DNA from: an uncultured Lachnospiraceae bacterium
GTDB lineage: Bacteria; Bacillota; Clostridia; Lachnospirales; Lachnospiraceae
Assembly (NCBI GenBank): GCA_947648875.1
Contig: CANSPM010000020.1
Location: 1-59,431, forward strand
DNA: 59,431 nucleotides
Reading direction: 5' to 3'
The first letter of the stretch is position 1. Each line of letters begins with the position of its first letter. A program made the translations under genes and the position numbers. The notes below the pieces were generated by a model. The model ran no database searches. It worked only from the letters and a program-made list of their open reading frames with translations, and was not told where the DNA came from. This document shows positions 49,110 to 58,835 of the stretch, in pieces.

Positions 49110-51644
49110 TTATGGCTTGACCACAATATTCACCAGTCTGCCCGGCACATAGATCTCCTTTACAATCGTGCCCGTCAGCTTGTCCCCCAATAGCTCCTTA
49201 GCCTGGGCAATGACCTGCTCCTTGTCCAGATCCTGGGGAATGGAGAAAGTCCCCCGCATCTTGCCGCCTATCTGCATGGCAATCTCCACCGTGGCCTCCA
49301 CGGTCTTGGCCTCCTCATACTCGGGCCAGCTGGTCTGATAAATCTTGCCCGCAAAGCCGCAGATCTGCCACAGCTCCTCGGTAATATGGGGTGCCACAGG
49401 GTTAAGCAGGGTCAGCAGCGTCCTGTACTCTCCCTTTGTCACGGCCCCCTTCTTATTCATATCGTTGATCAGCGCCATCATGGCCGCGATGGCGGTGTTG
49501 TATTTCAGGTTCTCATAGTCACCGCTGACCTTCTTGATAGTCTGATGCATTCTGGTTTCCAGATCCGCGCTGTAGTCCTCTCCCTCCACCAGAATGTCCT
49601 GTAATTTCCAGACTCTCTCCAGGAATCTACGACAGCCTTTCACCCCATCCTCGCTCCAGGCGGCGGACATGTCGAAAGCGCCGATAAACATCTCGTAGGT
49701 GCGCAGGGTATCCGCGCCGTACTCCTCCACGATCTCGTCCGGATTTACCACATTGCCCAGAGACTTGCTCATCTTCACAATAGGGTGCTCCGCCATCTCA
49801 CCGAACTCCTCCACCAGAGCCGCGCGAGCCGCCTTTTCACTGCCATATTGCTCCACGAGACGCTTCTGCTCCTCCTGGGTCTGATTTACAAAGCTGTGGG
49901 GATTCAGCCCCAGGATCATGCCGTGGCTGGTCCTCTTCTGGTAGGGCTCCGGACAGGGAACTACCCCCTGATCATACAGGAATTTATGCCAGAAACGGGA
50001 GTACAGCAGGTGCAATGTAGTGTGCTCCATTCCGCCGTTATACCAGTCCACAGGCATCCAGTATTTAAGCGCTTCCTGGCTGGCCAGCGCCTCCTTGTTA
50101 TGGGGATCCATATACCGCAGGAAATACCAGGAGGAACCTGCCCACTGAGGCATGGTGTCCGTCTCTCTCCTGGCAGGACCGCCGCAGCAGGGACAAGTGG
50201 TATTGACCCATTCGGTCATGGCTGCCAGCGGAGACTCCCCGTTGTCTGTAGGTTCATAGGATTCCACTTCCGGCAGCGTCAGGGGCAATTCGTTCTCGTC
50301 CATGGGCACATAGCCGCATTTTTCACAGTTTACAATGGGAATGGGTTCGCCCCAGTAACGCTGTCTGGAGAATACCCAGTCCCGCAGCTTAAAATTGGTC
50401 TTGCTGGTTCCAATTCCCTTTTCCTCCAAAAACGCAATGATCCTCTCCTTGGCGTCCGCCACGGACAGGCCATTCAGAAACTCGGAATTTACCAGCGTGC
50501 CGGTAGCCACATCCGTAAACACCTGCTCCTGCACGGACACCGGACTCCCCGCTACCACCTCGATGATGGGCAGGCCAAACTTTTTAGCGAACTCCCAGTC
50601 TCTCTCGTCGTGGGCGGGCACGGCCATAATGGCGCCAGTTCCATAGGTCATCAGCACATAATCCGAAATCCAGATGGGAATCTCCTTACCGTTCACAGGA
50701 TTGGTGGCGGTCAGTCCCCGGATCTGTACACCGGTCTTGTCCTTGGCCAGTTCCGTACGCTCAAAGTCCGACTTCTTGGCAGCCTGCTCCCTGTAAGCGC
50801 AAAGCTGTTCATAGTTGCCGATTTCTTCCTTATATTTATCAATCAGAGGATGTTCCGGGGAAACCACCATATAGGTGGCGCCAAACAGCGTATCCGGCCT
50901 GGTGGTGTAGATGCGCAGCTTATCCTCCTTGCCGCTGATGGTGAAATCCACCTCCGCGCCCTGGCTCTTGCCGATCCAGTTCTTTTGAGACACTTTCACC
51001 CGCTCCACATAGTCCACGCCGTCCAGATCCTGAATCAGTCTGTCCGCGTACTCAGTAATCTTCAGCATCCATTGGCTTTTCACCTTACGCACCACAGCAC
51101 TGCCACAGCGCTCGCAGACACCGTTTACCACTTCCTCATTGGCCAGTCCCACCTTACAGGAGGTACACCAGTTGATGGGCATCTCGGACTTGTAGGCCAG
51201 TCCCGCCTTGAACAGCTTTAAGAAAATCCACTGGGTCCATTTATAATATTCCTCATCCGTGGTGTTGACCTCCCGGTCCCAGTCAAAGGAATATCCCAGC
51301 GCATGGAGCTGTTCCTTAAAGCGGGCCACATTGTTTCTGGTCACAATCCTGGGATGGATATGATTTTTGATAGCATAGTTCTCCGTGGGCAGGCCAAAAG
51401 CGTCAAAGCCCATGGGATACAATACATTATATCCCTGCATGCGGCGCTTGCGGGCCACGATGTCCAGAGCCGTATACGGTCTGGGATGTCCCACATGCAG
51501 TCCCGCCCCCGAAGGATAGGGAAACTCGACCAACGCGTAATACTTGGGTTTGGAATAGTCCTCCGAGACCTTGAATGCCTGCTCGTCATCCCAGATCTTC
51601 TGCCATTTCTGTTCCACCTCGTGGTGGTTGTACGGTACTGCCAT
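49110..51644 (-). CDS. leuS: Leucyl-tRNA synthetase
   Basis: An 844-residue class I aminoacyl-tRNA synthetase charging tRNA-Leu. The HIGH-type motif is [20 protein letters not shown] near residue 40, a zinc-like CTSCKVG/CERCG pair follows, the CP1 editing domain includes [19 protein letters not shown], and the catalytic KMSKS is in [16 protein letters not shown]. The C-terminal anticodon-binding domain ends the protein. Length is normal. The promoter lies at 51687-51715, with a leader too short for a T-box, unlike many clostridial leuS genes. Confidence 0.97.
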   Translation of the reverse strand: MAVPYNHHEVEQKWQKIWDDEQAFKVSEDYSKPKYYALVEFPYPSGAGLHVGHPRPYTALDIVARKRRMQGYNVLYPMGFDAFGLPTENYAIKNHIHPRIVTRNNVARFKEQLHALGYSFDWDREVNTTDEEYYKWTQWIFLKLFKAGLAYKSEMPINWCTSCKVGLANEEVVNGVCERCGSAVVRKVKSQWMLKITEYADRLIQDLDGVDYVERVKVSQKNWIGKSQGAEVDFTISGKEDKLRIYTTRPDTLFGATYMVVSPEHPLIDKYKEEIGNYEQLCAYREQAAKKSDFERTELAKDKTGVQIRGLTATNPVNGKEIPIWISDYVLMTYGTGAIMAVPAHDERDWEFAKKFGLPIIEVVAGSPVSVQEQVFTDVATGTLVNSEFLNGLSVADAKERIIAFLEEKGIGTSKTNFKLRDWVFSRQRYWGEPIPIVNCEKCGYVPMDENELPLTLPEVESYEPTDNGESPLAAMTEWVNTTCPCCGGPARRETDTMPQWAGSSWYFLRYMDPHNKEALASQEALKYWMPVDWYNGGMEHTTLHLLYSRFWHKFLYDQGVVPCPEPYQKRTSHGMILGLNPHSFVNQTQEEQKRLVEQYGSEKAARAALVEEFGEMAEHPIVKMSKSLGNVVNPDEIVEEYGADTLRTYEMFIGAFDMSAAWSEDGVKGCRRFLERVWKLQDILVEGEDYSADLETRMHQTIKKVSGDYENLKYNTAIAAMMALINDMNKKGAVTKGEYRTLLTLLNPVAPHITEELWQICGFAGKIYQTSWPEYEEAKTVEATVEIAMQIGGKMRGTFSIPQDLDKEQVIAQAKELLGDKLTGTIVKEIYVPGRLVNIVVKP

Positions 51645-51686
51645 AAATATTACCCCTCTTCCAGATTTTTCTTAGTATTATGGCTC

Positions 51687-51715
51687 ATTTTAGCCCTATT
51701 TAAAGGCACTGTCAA
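51687..51715 (-). promoter_or_regulatory. Promoter of leuS
   Basis: TTGACA (51710-51715) and TAAAAT (51687-51692), 17 bp apart on the minus strand, leaving a leader of about 36 bases. Confidence 0.8.
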
Positions 51716-51762
51716 GTTTTTTATTTCCGGCACCGCAGCTGCCAGGACCGCAGCTCCCCGCC

Positions 51763-51794
51763 AAAAGGGCAACCTCCCTTTCGGAAAGCTGCCC
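51763..51794 (-). terminator. Terminator of the EF-G-like gene
   Basis: A 12-bp stem (51767-51778 with 51783-51794, G-T wobbles allowed) with a GAAA loop on the minus strand and TTTT after it, 16 bp past the stop codon. Confidence 0.75.
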
Positions 51795-51809
51795 CACCAT
51801 AATTTTCTT

Positions 51810-53903
51810 CTATTCTTCTGAATTGTTCTCCGCCACCTTGGCCGCTCTGGCCGCTACTTCCTTCTCCTGCACATCGCCGGGAGCCTGCTCATAGCGGGCA
51901 AATTCATAGCTGTACTCGCCCTGACCGCCGGTCATGGAACGCAGATCCGTGCAGTAGCCGTACATGCTGCTCATGGGCACGTCCGCCTCGATCACCTGCT
52001 TGCCGTTCGTCGTGGGATTCATTCCCAGCACACGACCGCGTCTCTTGTTCAGATCTCCCATGATATCGCCGGTAAAGGAATCGGGCACCGTCACTTTTAC
52101 GGACGCGATGGGCTCCAACAGCACAGGCCCGGCCTCCATGAAGCCCTTCTTAAATGCCTGAATGGTAGCCATCTTAAACGCCATCTCGGAGGAATCCACC
52201 GGATGATAGGAACCGTCATACAGCACGGCCTTCACACCCACCACGGGATAGGCTGCCAGAGGGCCCCGCAGCACGCTCTCCTGCAATCCCTTCTCCACTG
52301 CGGGGAAGTAATTCTTGGGCACAGCGCCCCCCACCACTTCCTGCTCGAACACAAAGGGAGTATCCAGATCGCCGGATGCGGAGAAACGCATTTTTACATG
52401 GCCGTACTGGCCGTGGCCGCCGGACTGTTTCTTGTGTTTGGCCTCCACATCCGAGGTCTTACGGATGGTCTCACGGTAAGCCACCTTGGGCTTATCCAAC
52501 TCGATCTCCACCTTGTACTCATTTTTCAGACGACTGGCGATAATCTCCAGATGCTGATCGCCCATGCCGTACAGAAGAAGTTGACGGTTCTCGGAATCAT
52601 TGACCACTTTCATGGTGAGATCCTCGTGGGTAATCTTCTGGAGGGCCTGGGAAATCTTGTCGATATCCCCCTTGTTCTTGGCCTTGTAGCGCATATAGGT
52701 ATAAGGCGTGGAAATCTCCCACTTTCCGAACTTGATGGTGGTGTTCTTCGTGGACAGGCTGTTGCCGGTGCGGGCTGCCGTCAGCTTGGCCAGAGCGCCG
52801 ATGTCCCCCGCGTGGAGTTCGCTGACTTCCATGGGCTTGTTGCCCTGCAATATGTACAGCTTGCCGATCTTCTCCTCGATATCCTTATCCACATTGTAAA
52901 TCAGATCGTCGGTCTTGAGCACGCCGGAATTTACCTTAATCAGAGAGTATTTGCCGATAAAGGGATCTACGATGGTCTTCCAGATATAGGCGGATTTCGC
53001 CTTGGAGAAATCATAGTCCGCATGGTAAATCTCGTTGGTCTTCATATTGATGCCCGCCACTTCCCGGTTCTCCGGGCTGGGCATATACTTCACGATATCG
53101 TCCAGCAGTGTGAATACGCCCTGGCACAGAGTGTTGGAACCCATGGTCATGGGCACGATGCTGCCGTCGCACACATTGGTACGCAATGCGGCGCGGATCT
53201 CGGCTTCGGAGAAGGTCTCCCCGTTAAAAAAGCGCTCCATCATCTCCTCGCTGGTCTCCGCCACGGCCTCCATCAGAGCGTCACGGCAGATCTGCAGATT
53301 GGCCTTATTATATTCGGGTACTTCGCAGGGAACCACTTCCTTGCCCTGCCAGCGGTTACCGGACTCGGTAATCACGTTCACATAGCCGACAAACTTCTCG
53401 TTCTCTCGGATGGGCAGATTAAAGGGCGCCAGCTTTTTGCCGAAAAGATTGGTCATATCCTCCACCACCTGGCGGAAAGAAGCATTGTCCACGTCCATGT
53501 TGGACACATATACAAATCGGGGCAGCTTATACTTCTCGCACATCTCCCATGCCTTCAGCGTGCCCACCTCTATACCGGCCTTGCCGTTTACCACGATGAT
53601 GGCGGCGCCCGCCGCGCTCAGGGCTTCCTCCACTTCGCCCACAAAGTCAAAATATCCCGGCGCATCTAAAATATTGATCTTATGCCCCTCCCATTCGATG
53701 GGAATGACGGATGTACTAATGGAAAACTGTCTCTTCTGCTCTTCTTTGCCATAATCGCTGACGGTGTTGCCGTCGGTTACTTTACCCATTCTGGAAGTGA
53801 TGCCGGACAGATAAGCCATAGCCTCCACCAGGCTGGTCTTACCGCTGCCGCCATGCCCTAATAGACATACGTTGCGGATCTTGTCAGTTGTGTAAACATT
53901 CAT
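51810..53903 (-). CDS. Elongation factor G-like GTPase (FusA2 type)
   Basis: A 697-residue translation-factor paralogue with EF-G domains in order. G1 is GHGGSGKTSLVEA (near residue 16), G3 is DAPGYFDFVGE, and the G4 position reads SNMD rather than NKxD. Domains II-V follow with KHKKQSGGHGQYGHVKMRF and the C-terminal DLNKRRGRVLGMNP. This is the pattern of the EF-G-like group rather than canonical fusA, which normally lies in the rpsL-rpsG operon. Members of this group are thought to act in ribosome recycling or stress, but the role here is not known. The start was placed at the ATG with GGAGG 10 bases upstream; 44 upstream codons were discarded. Confidence 0.9.
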   Translation of the reverse strand: MNVYTTDKIRNVCLLGHGGSGKTSLVEAMAYLSGITSRMGKVTDGNTVSDYGKEEQKRQFSISTSVIPIEWEGHKINILDAPGYFDFVGEVEEALSAAGAAIIVVNGKAGIEVGTLKAWEMCEKYKLPRFVYVSNMDVDNASFRQVVEDMTNLFGKKLAPFNLPIRENEKFVGYVNVITESGNRWQGKEVVPCEVPEYNKANLQICRDALMEAVAETSEEMMERFFNGETFSEAEIRAALRTNVCDGSIVPMTMGSNTLCQGVFTLLDDIVKYMPSPENREVAGINMKTNEIYHADYDFSKAKSAYIWKTIVDPFIGKYSLIKVNSGVLKTDDLIYNVDKDIEEKIGKLYILQGNKPMEVSELHAGDIGALAKLTAARTGNSLSTKNTTIKFGKWEISTPYTYMRYKAKNKGDIDKISQALQKITHEDLTMKVVNDSENRQLLLYGMGDQHLEIIASRLKNEYKVEIELDKPKVAYRETIRKTSDVEAKHKKQSGGHGQYGHVKMRFSASGDLDTPFVFEQEVVGGAVPKNYFPAVEKGLQESVLRGPLAAYPVVGVKAVLYDGSYHPVDSSEMAFKMATIQAFKKGFMEAGPVLLEPIASVKVTVPDSFTGDIMGDLNKRRGRVLGMNPTTNGKQVIEADVPMSSMYGYCTDLRSMTGGQGEYSYEFARYEQAPGDVQEKEVAARAAKVAENNSEE

Positions 53904-54682
53904 AAGCTGCTTTCCTCCAATTAAGGTCTGATTTGGGTATTCTGCCAGAGACTGTTTTTGCACATTCTGACACCCATAAGGGTATTTTACTAAATATTCT
54001 GGAAGTTTACAAGTCTTTTTATTATTTTTGTACAAGTCTTCAAATTACTTTTCCGTCCGGAAAATCCAAACCACTGCCGTAAGGGGAAATCCCCACATCT
54101 GTCCTGTCCCGCACCCCGCCTCTGCCCCCGCCGCACACAATCAGCCAAAAAAACCACCGCCGCCGCAGTCCGCCAACTCAATCGGCCCGTTTTGCAATAA
54201 GTATATCGGCAAAGATAAAATTCCCGCAAGCCCGTAAGCCTTTTCATACAATTCCAAAATATCCTTGACAAAACCCTGCTCCGATGCTAAATTATAAAAA
54301 AATGTTGTTTTGGTTTCAGATTGGAGGACCCCATGTAATACGTATCCGACATATAAACAGATCAGAAGCACGGACACTGCCAGTAACCGGTTATAGTGTC
54401 TGCTTTTTTAGCGCATCTGTTTGATTGGATATCTTTGTAGCAGCATGGAACTTTTTGATCCGTTTGGGTTTTCCGCCCGGATTCCAAAACAGCCATAAGC
54501 GGCGTGAATGCCGCAAGACTGTCTTTTTTGGTATGCTGTGAAAGTTTTTCTTCACGGCATTTTTTGTTGCCGGAGAACTGGAAAAACGCGTTTGCGCTAA
54601 CAATATGTGGTATGGCGCAGGTTTAATACTACCTGTTGCCACCCTAATGCCAATATCAGAAAATAAGAAAGGATGATACTAT
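53904..54682. other. Gene-poor region with possible membrane-protein remnant
   Basis: About 780 bp between the divergent EF-G-like and RNA ligase genes. It contains the doubtful frame at 54141-54377 and, at 54391-54642 minus, a Lys/Arg-rich open frame without a ribosome site. A GCCGTGAA/TTCACGGC-type inverted repeat occurs near 54550. The right end must hold the RNA ligase promoter, but no good -35/-10 pair was found. Confidence 0.5.
54141..54377 (-). CDS. Doubtful 78-residue membrane-protein-like frame
   Basis: GTG-initiated frame with one hydrophobic segment (MSVLLICLYVGYVLHGVL), a plausible soluble stretch (ASEQGFVKDILELYEKAYGL) and a Gly-rich end. There is no ribosome site, and the open frame extends upstream of the GTG without an ATG. 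It may be a decayed gene's 3' part. Confidence 0.25.
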   Translation of the reverse strand: MSVLLICLYVGYVLHGVLQSETKTTFFYNLASEQGFVKDILELYEKAYGLAGILSLPIYLLQNGPIELADCGGGGFFG

Positions 54683-55483
54683 ATGGATCAGATTTATAAA
54701 TATCCCCGCACCCGCCATCTGGAAGGTTCCAGAAAGCAGTCCGGGGACGAAGATTTAAAAAATATCTCTTTCAGCGAAATCCAGGGCAAATTCCTGGTCC
54801 TGGAAGAAAAAGTGGATGGGGCCAACTGTGGCATCAGCTTCGACAGCAACGGAAAAATGTACCTGCAAAGCCGGGGGCACTTCTTAAACGGGGGGTACGG
54901 CGAAAAGCAGTTCGACCTGTTCAAACTGTGGGCCGGTTGCTTTGAAGAGAGGCTGCGCCGCCTTCTGGGGGACAGATATGTGATGTACGGCGAATGGCTC
55001 TATGCCAAGCACACGGTATTTTATGACTGCCTGCCCCATTACTTTATGGAGTTTGATATCTTTGACAAAGAGGAGAAAATGTTCTTTTCCACCGGAAAGC
55101 GCAGGAAATTCTTACAGGATGCTCCCTATGTACACTCCGTCCGGGTTTTGGAGGAGGGATATTACACCGGTCCGGAAGCCATTGCGGCGCTGATCGGCCC
55201 CAGTCTCTTCATCTCCGAAGACGCGGAAAAACACTTTTTCTCGCAGTGTAAAAAAGGCGGCGTACACCCGGAGACAGCCCTCCGGCAGACGGATCTTTCC
55301 GGAGTTATGGAAGGTGTCTATATCAAGGTGGAGGATGGGGATTATGTCACGGACCGTATGAAGTTCGTCCGCGCTTCCTTCCTGAATACCATTCTGGATT
55401 CGGAAAGTCACTGGGCCAGCCGCCCCATCGTGGCAAACTGTCTGGCAGACGGGACGGACCTGTTCTCCCCCGACGGATCATAG
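54683..55483 (+). CDS. RNA ligase, nucleotidyltransferase superfamily (Rnl-like)
   Basis: A 266-residue ATP-dependent ligase that would seal 3'-OH and 5'-phosphate RNA ends. The adenylation motif I is EEKVDGANCGI with nucleophile Lys 43; a motif III-like MYGEWLY (101-107) and EFDIFD (123-128), motif IV EGVYIK (210-215) and motif V MKFVR (226-230) are in the right order and spacing. The protein is close to the minimal catalytic core, with no long C-terminal domain. ATG follows GAAAGGATG. It is followed 46 bp later by the HD-kinase fusion, so the two probably form one RNA-repair operon. Confidence 0.9.
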   Translation: MDQIYKYPRTRHLEGSRKQSGDEDLKNISFSEIQGKFLVLEEKVDGANCGISFDSNGKMYLQSRGHFLNGGYGEKQFDLFKLWAGCFEERLRRLLGDRYVMYGEWLYAKHTVFYDCLPHYFMEFDIFDKEEKMFFSTGKRRKFLQDAPYVHSVRVLEEGYYTGPEAIAALIGPSLFISEDAEKHFFSQCKKGGVHPETALRQTDLSGVMEGVYIKVEDGDYVTDRMKFVRASFLNTILDSESHWASRPIVANCLADGTDLFSPDGS

Positions 55484-55529
55484 GTCAGCTACTATAGGAT
55501 GTTGCGCTATAAGACAGGGAGATGAGAAA

Positions 55530-56696
55530 ATGGAAAAAAATATTTTAGACAAAATAAGGGAAACCGGATTTTCGCTGCAAGAACTTGCCTCCGCCTGCCC
55601 GGAGCTGCTGTCCTTGCAGGACGTGCCGCAGAATCCGGAACACCATGGGGAGGGCGATGTGTTTCGACACACGGAGATGGTGTGCGAAGAGCTGAAAGAG
55701 CTTCCCCTTTGGCAGCAATTGCCGGTGGAGGAAAGAGCGCTGCTGTTTCTGGCGGCGGCATTCCACGACATCGGAAAGCCCGCCTGCACCAGGCTGGAGG
55801 ATGGAAAATGGGTATCGCCCAGACACACCATTGTGGGAGAAAAAATATTCCGCAGAATTGCCTATCAGGAGAGCGGGCGTTTGGGGCTGTCCTTCGGCCA
55901 GCGGGAACTTGTGGCAAAGCTGATTCGTTTCCACGGCCTGCCTCTGTGGTTCTGGACCAAAGAGCAGCCCGATACGGAACTGTGCAAGGCCGCCGAGAGC
56001 ATCCCACTTAAGTTTTTGTATCTGCTGTCCCGGGCAGATACCCTGGGACGCCAGGAAAACCTGCCCGGGCAGCTATCCGATCAGGTGGAGCTGTTCGGAG
56101 AATATGTCCGGGAACTTGGCATTTGGGAGCACCCATACCCCTTCGGGAATCCTTATACAAAATTCCGTTTCTATCAGAAGGCGGAACTGTGGCAGGGTGC
56201 CTGTCTGTATGACGACACCACCTTCGACGTAATCATAATGGCCGGACTTCCCCTGTCCGGCAAGGACACCTGGATCACCCAAAAGAGCGGCGAATGGTCT
56301 GACATGCCCATAGTCTCTCTGGATGATCTCCGGGAAAAAATGGGGATTCCGCCCTCCAAACCCTCCGGCAGGGTCGTCCAGGAAGCGCTGGAACTGGCCC
56401 GGGGATATCTGCGAAAGGGCCGGCCTTTTATCTGGAACGCCACCAATCTTCTAATGGAAACCCGGCAAAAACTGGTAAAGCTGTTTGCAGGTTATGGGGC
56501 CAGAGTGCATATCCTGTATCTGGAAGTCCCTTACCAGGAACTGCTGCGCCGCAACCGCGTCAGAGCAAGGCACATTCCCGAGCCCGTTCTGGATGACATG
56601 ATCCGAAAGCTGGAAGTTCCGGCGCCATGGGAGGCTTACAGTGTAACACCGCTCTCCGGGCTTGCTTTTCACACTTTACCGTGCTATAGTCTATAG
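55530..56696 (+). CDS. HD phosphohydrolase-polynucleotide kinase fusion (HD-Pnk-like)
   Basis: A 388-residue two-domain end-healing enzyme. The N-terminal HD domain (about 30-200) has FRHTEMV (His 47), AAFHDIGKP (His 79-Asp 80), SPRHT (His 99) and LLSRADTLG (Asp 170). Its expected job is removal of 2',3'-cyclic or 3'-phosphate. The C-terminal kinase (about 232-388) has the Walker A loop GLPLSGKDT (239-247), SLDDLREK with likely catalytic Asp 265/266, and an Arg-rich lid (RRNRVRAR). It would phosphorylate 5'-OH ends. This architecture matches HD-Pnk described from Runella. GGGAGATGAG precedes the ATG. It is coupled to the RNA ligase gene upstream. Confidence 0.88.
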   Translation: MEKNILDKIRETGFSLQELASACPELLSLQDVPQNPEHHGEGDVFRHTEMVCEELKELPLWQQLPVEERALLFLAAAFHDIGKPACTRLEDGKWVSPRHTIVGEKIFRRIAYQESGRLGLSFGQRELVAKLIRFHGLPLWFWTKEQPDTELCKAAESIPLKFLYLLSRADTLGRQENLPGQLSDQVELFGEYVRELGIWEHPYPFGNPYTKFRFYQKAELWQGACLYDDTTFDVIIMAGLPLSGKDTWITQKSGEWSDMPIVSLDDLREKMGIPPSKPSGRVVQEALELARGYLRKGRPFIWNATNLLMETRQKLVKLFAGYGARVHILYLEVPYQELLRRNRVRARHIPEPVLDDMIRKLEVPAPWEAYSVTPLSGLAFHTLPCYSL

Positions 56697-56781
56697 GGAG
56701 AGCAATCATGGCATGAAAAGTCGCGAATAGGCTTTCGGAAAAATGAAACGCCTGTGTGTCTTGGAAAGGAATGAGGAAAAC

Positions 56782-57885
56782 ATGGGAAAATTACACGTTG
56801 GTTTTATCGGTCTGGGCCTGATCGGCGGTTCCATCGCCAGGGCCCTGGGGGAAAATATATCGGAAATAGAGATTACCGCTTATGATGTGAATAACGCCAC
56901 CCTGACGGCGGCGTTAAGAGACGGGGTTATTCATCGGGCAGCGGCGCGGATTGACAATACCTTCGGAGATTGCGACTATTTGTTCCTATGTGCCCCGGTA
57001 CAGAAAAATGACGCCAATCTGGAAGCGGTAAAAAAAGTTCTCCCCCCGTCCTGCACCCTGACGGATGTGGGCAGTGTCAAGACAGACATCCATGAGCATA
57101 TCGCCCGGGCAGGGCTGGAGGCACAGTTCATCGGAGGACATCCCATGGCGGGCAGCGAGCGGTTCGGTTACGCCAATTCCAAGGCCAAACTACTGGAGAA
57201 CGCCTACTATATCCTGACCCCCACCCCTCAGACAGCCCCGGAGAGGCTGTCCGCCTACCGGATGTTGGTGGAGACCATGGGCGCTATCCCCCTGGTGCTG
57301 GACTATCGGCAACACGACTATGTCACTGCGGGCATCAGCCATCTGCCCCATGTGATCGCCGCCTCTCTGGTCAATCTGGTGCGGGACTCGGACAGCGCGG
57401 AGGGTATCATGAAAATGGTGGCGGCGGGAGGATTCAAGGATATCACGCGAATCGCCTCCTCTTCCGCCGCCATGTGGCAACAGATCTGCCTCACCAATAC
57501 GGATAACATCACCCGACTGCTGGACAGTTACATTGCTTCCCTGTCAAAAATCAGGAAACAGCTTGAGGAGCGCCAGGGGGAGGCGCTGTATCAGCTTTTT
57601 GACAGCGCAAGAATCTACCGGGATTCCTTTATCAATGCCTCCAGCGGCCCTATCAAGCGGGTGTACTCCTTTAACCTGGATATTGACGACCGCCCCGGCA
57701 TGCTGGCCCAGGTAGCCACTACTCTGGCCTTCAACAATATCAATATCAAAAATATCGGTATCATTCACAACCGGGAATATGAGGAGGGCGTGCTTCGGAT
57801 CGAGTTCTATGATGAGGCCTCCCAGGAAGCAGCCAAAAATCTGCTCTCCACACCCCAATTTATCATTCATGAAAAAAAATTGTAA
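56782..57885 (+). CDS. tyrA: Prephenate dehydrogenase with ACT domain
   Basis: A 367-residue enzyme oxidising prephenate to 4-hydroxyphenylpyruvate in tyrosine synthesis. It starts with the Rossmann loop GFIGLGLIGGSIARAL, then TDVGSVKTDIHEHI, GGHPMAGSERFGYANSKA and the helical domain with GISHLPHVIAASLVN. It ends in an ACT domain (LDIDDRPGMLAQVATTLAF), which suggests tyrosine feedback. ATG at 56782 follows GAGGAAAAC; the 13-codon longer frame is less likely. It lies 85 bp after the HD-kinase gene, and a terminator follows. Confidence 0.95.
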   Translation: MGKLHVGFIGLGLIGGSIARALGENISEIEITAYDVNNATLTAALRDGVIHRAAARIDNTFGDCDYLFLCAPVQKNDANLEAVKKVLPPSCTLTDVGSVKTDIHEHIARAGLEAQFIGGHPMAGSERFGYANSKAKLLENAYYILTPTPQTAPERLSAYRMLVETMGAIPLVLDYRQHDYVTAGISHLPHVIAASLVNLVRDSDSAEGIMKMVAAGGFKDITRIASSSAAMWQQICLTNTDNITRLLDSYIASLSKIRKQLEERQGEALYQLFDSARIYRDSFINASSGPIKRVYSFNLDIDDRPGMLAQVATTLAFNNINIKNIGIIHNREYEEGVLRIEFYDEASQEAAKNLLSTPQFIIHEKKL

Positions 57886-57892
57886 AAAATGA

Positions 57893-57924
57893 AGGGGAAC
57901 GCCATTTTGGGCTTTCCCCTCTTT
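57893..57924 (+). terminator. Terminator of tyrA
   Basis: AGGGGAA (57893-57899) pairs with TTCCCCT (57914-57920) around a 14-base loop, followed by CTTTA. It is 8 bp past the stop codon and may also stop the convergent MBL gene. Confidence 0.55.
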
Positions 57925-57954
57925 ACCTCCAGGATCGTAATGATGCCGGACAAA

Positions 57955-58683
57955 TCATTTTAATGCATAAAGTTTAATTGCCGAAATATGTTCTTTGTAT
58001 TTACTTAACTCTTCCGGCCTGAACGGCTTCCCATGCGCGGGATAAATCCAATCCGCTTTTTCGGCAATCAGTATATCCCACGAATTATAAAAGTTGTTCT
58101 TATCTTCTATCCATATCGTAATCCTTTTGAAACTTGGAATGCCATTCATCGCGGCGTCTCCGCAAAAAACGATATTGCCGATTTTGAGAGAGATGGAGTC
58201 AGACGTATGGCCTGGTGTAAACAAAATTTTTCCCTGCAACCTTTTTTCTACATTGTTTATATTCTGAGGAGATATTTCAATGAACCTGCCAAGATGCTGT
58301 TTATCAATTGCGGGAAAACAATGTTTTCCTTTACCAGCCAGTGCCATAAATCCGCAAAATACCCGCGCTGTAAAACTGCTGCACCCACCAATAAAAGAGT
58401 TTTGTCCTCTTAACAGAACCGGTATGGCCCGACTACTGGCGATAACCTCTATTTCAGAATACTTTGATAATAATTCGTTCAGAAAGCCTGCATGGTCGTC
58501 ATGAGCATGGGTTAAGAAAACATATTTTATTTCCGTACACGGTATACCCCGTTTACTCAATTTTTTCTCCACATATTTAAGGCTGTGTTCGTATCCTGTA
58601 TCAATCATAACATAACCCGCCGGGGTACGATAGATATAGGTATTCATGATTCTGTTTCCCGCATTATATAGCTCCCTATCCAT
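57955..58683 (-). CDS. MBL-fold metallohydrolase
   Basis: A 242-residue metallo-beta-lactamase-fold enzyme. The zinc motif is FLTHAHDDHAGFL, followed by FTPGHTSDSISL, VFCGDAAMN and WIYPAHGKPF, supplying all expected His and Asp ligands. The N-terminal segment GNRIMNTYIYRTPAGYVMID resembles the glyoxalase-II-like and lactonase-like groups; the substrate is unknown. A longer TTG-initiated frame exists, but ATG at 58683 is chosen; the ribosome site is weak for either. It is convergent with tyrA. AT-richer than tyrA. Confidence 0.85.
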   Translation of the reverse strand: MDRELYNAGNRIMNTYIYRTPAGYVMIDTGYEHSLKYVEKKLSKRGIPCTEIKYVFLTHAHDDHAGFLNELLSKYSEIEVIASSRAIPVLLRGQNSFIGGCSSFTARVFCGFMALAGKGKHCFPAIDKQHLGRFIEISPQNINNVEKRLQGKILFTPGHTSDSISLKIGNIVFCGDAAMNGIPSFKRITIWIEDKNNFYNSWDILIAEKADWIYPAHGKPFRPEELSKYKEHISAIKLYALK

Positions 58684-58835
58684 CTCGTTTCTCACTTCCC
58701 CTTGGCGTTGGATCAATTCCGGAAAATCCGAGTTAGAACTTATTTATCAGCAACCTCCCATCATAATCTCTGTCCGCTTACCGCATTTTAAGGCATCGAG
58801 CAAAAGTTAGATGACTTCCTAAATGAAAAGGCACT

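Noticed and set aside
49785..51221. 478-codon plus-strand open frame inside leuS
   Set aside because: Antisense to a well-conserved essential gene, His/Gly/Leu-rich shadow composition, no ribosome site.
51645..51809. T-box riboswitch for leuS
   Set aside because: No T-box core sequence, and the inferred leader is only about 36 bases; the hairpin present is the terminator of the upstream gene.
52203..53669. 488-codon plus-strand open frame inside the EF-G-like gene
   Set aside because: Antisense shadow of a conserved GTPase; low-complexity composition with no recognisable domain.
54391..54642. 83-codon basic open frame on the minus strand
   Set aside because: No ribosome site, no recognisable family, and neighbouring frames are equally open; likely non-coding.
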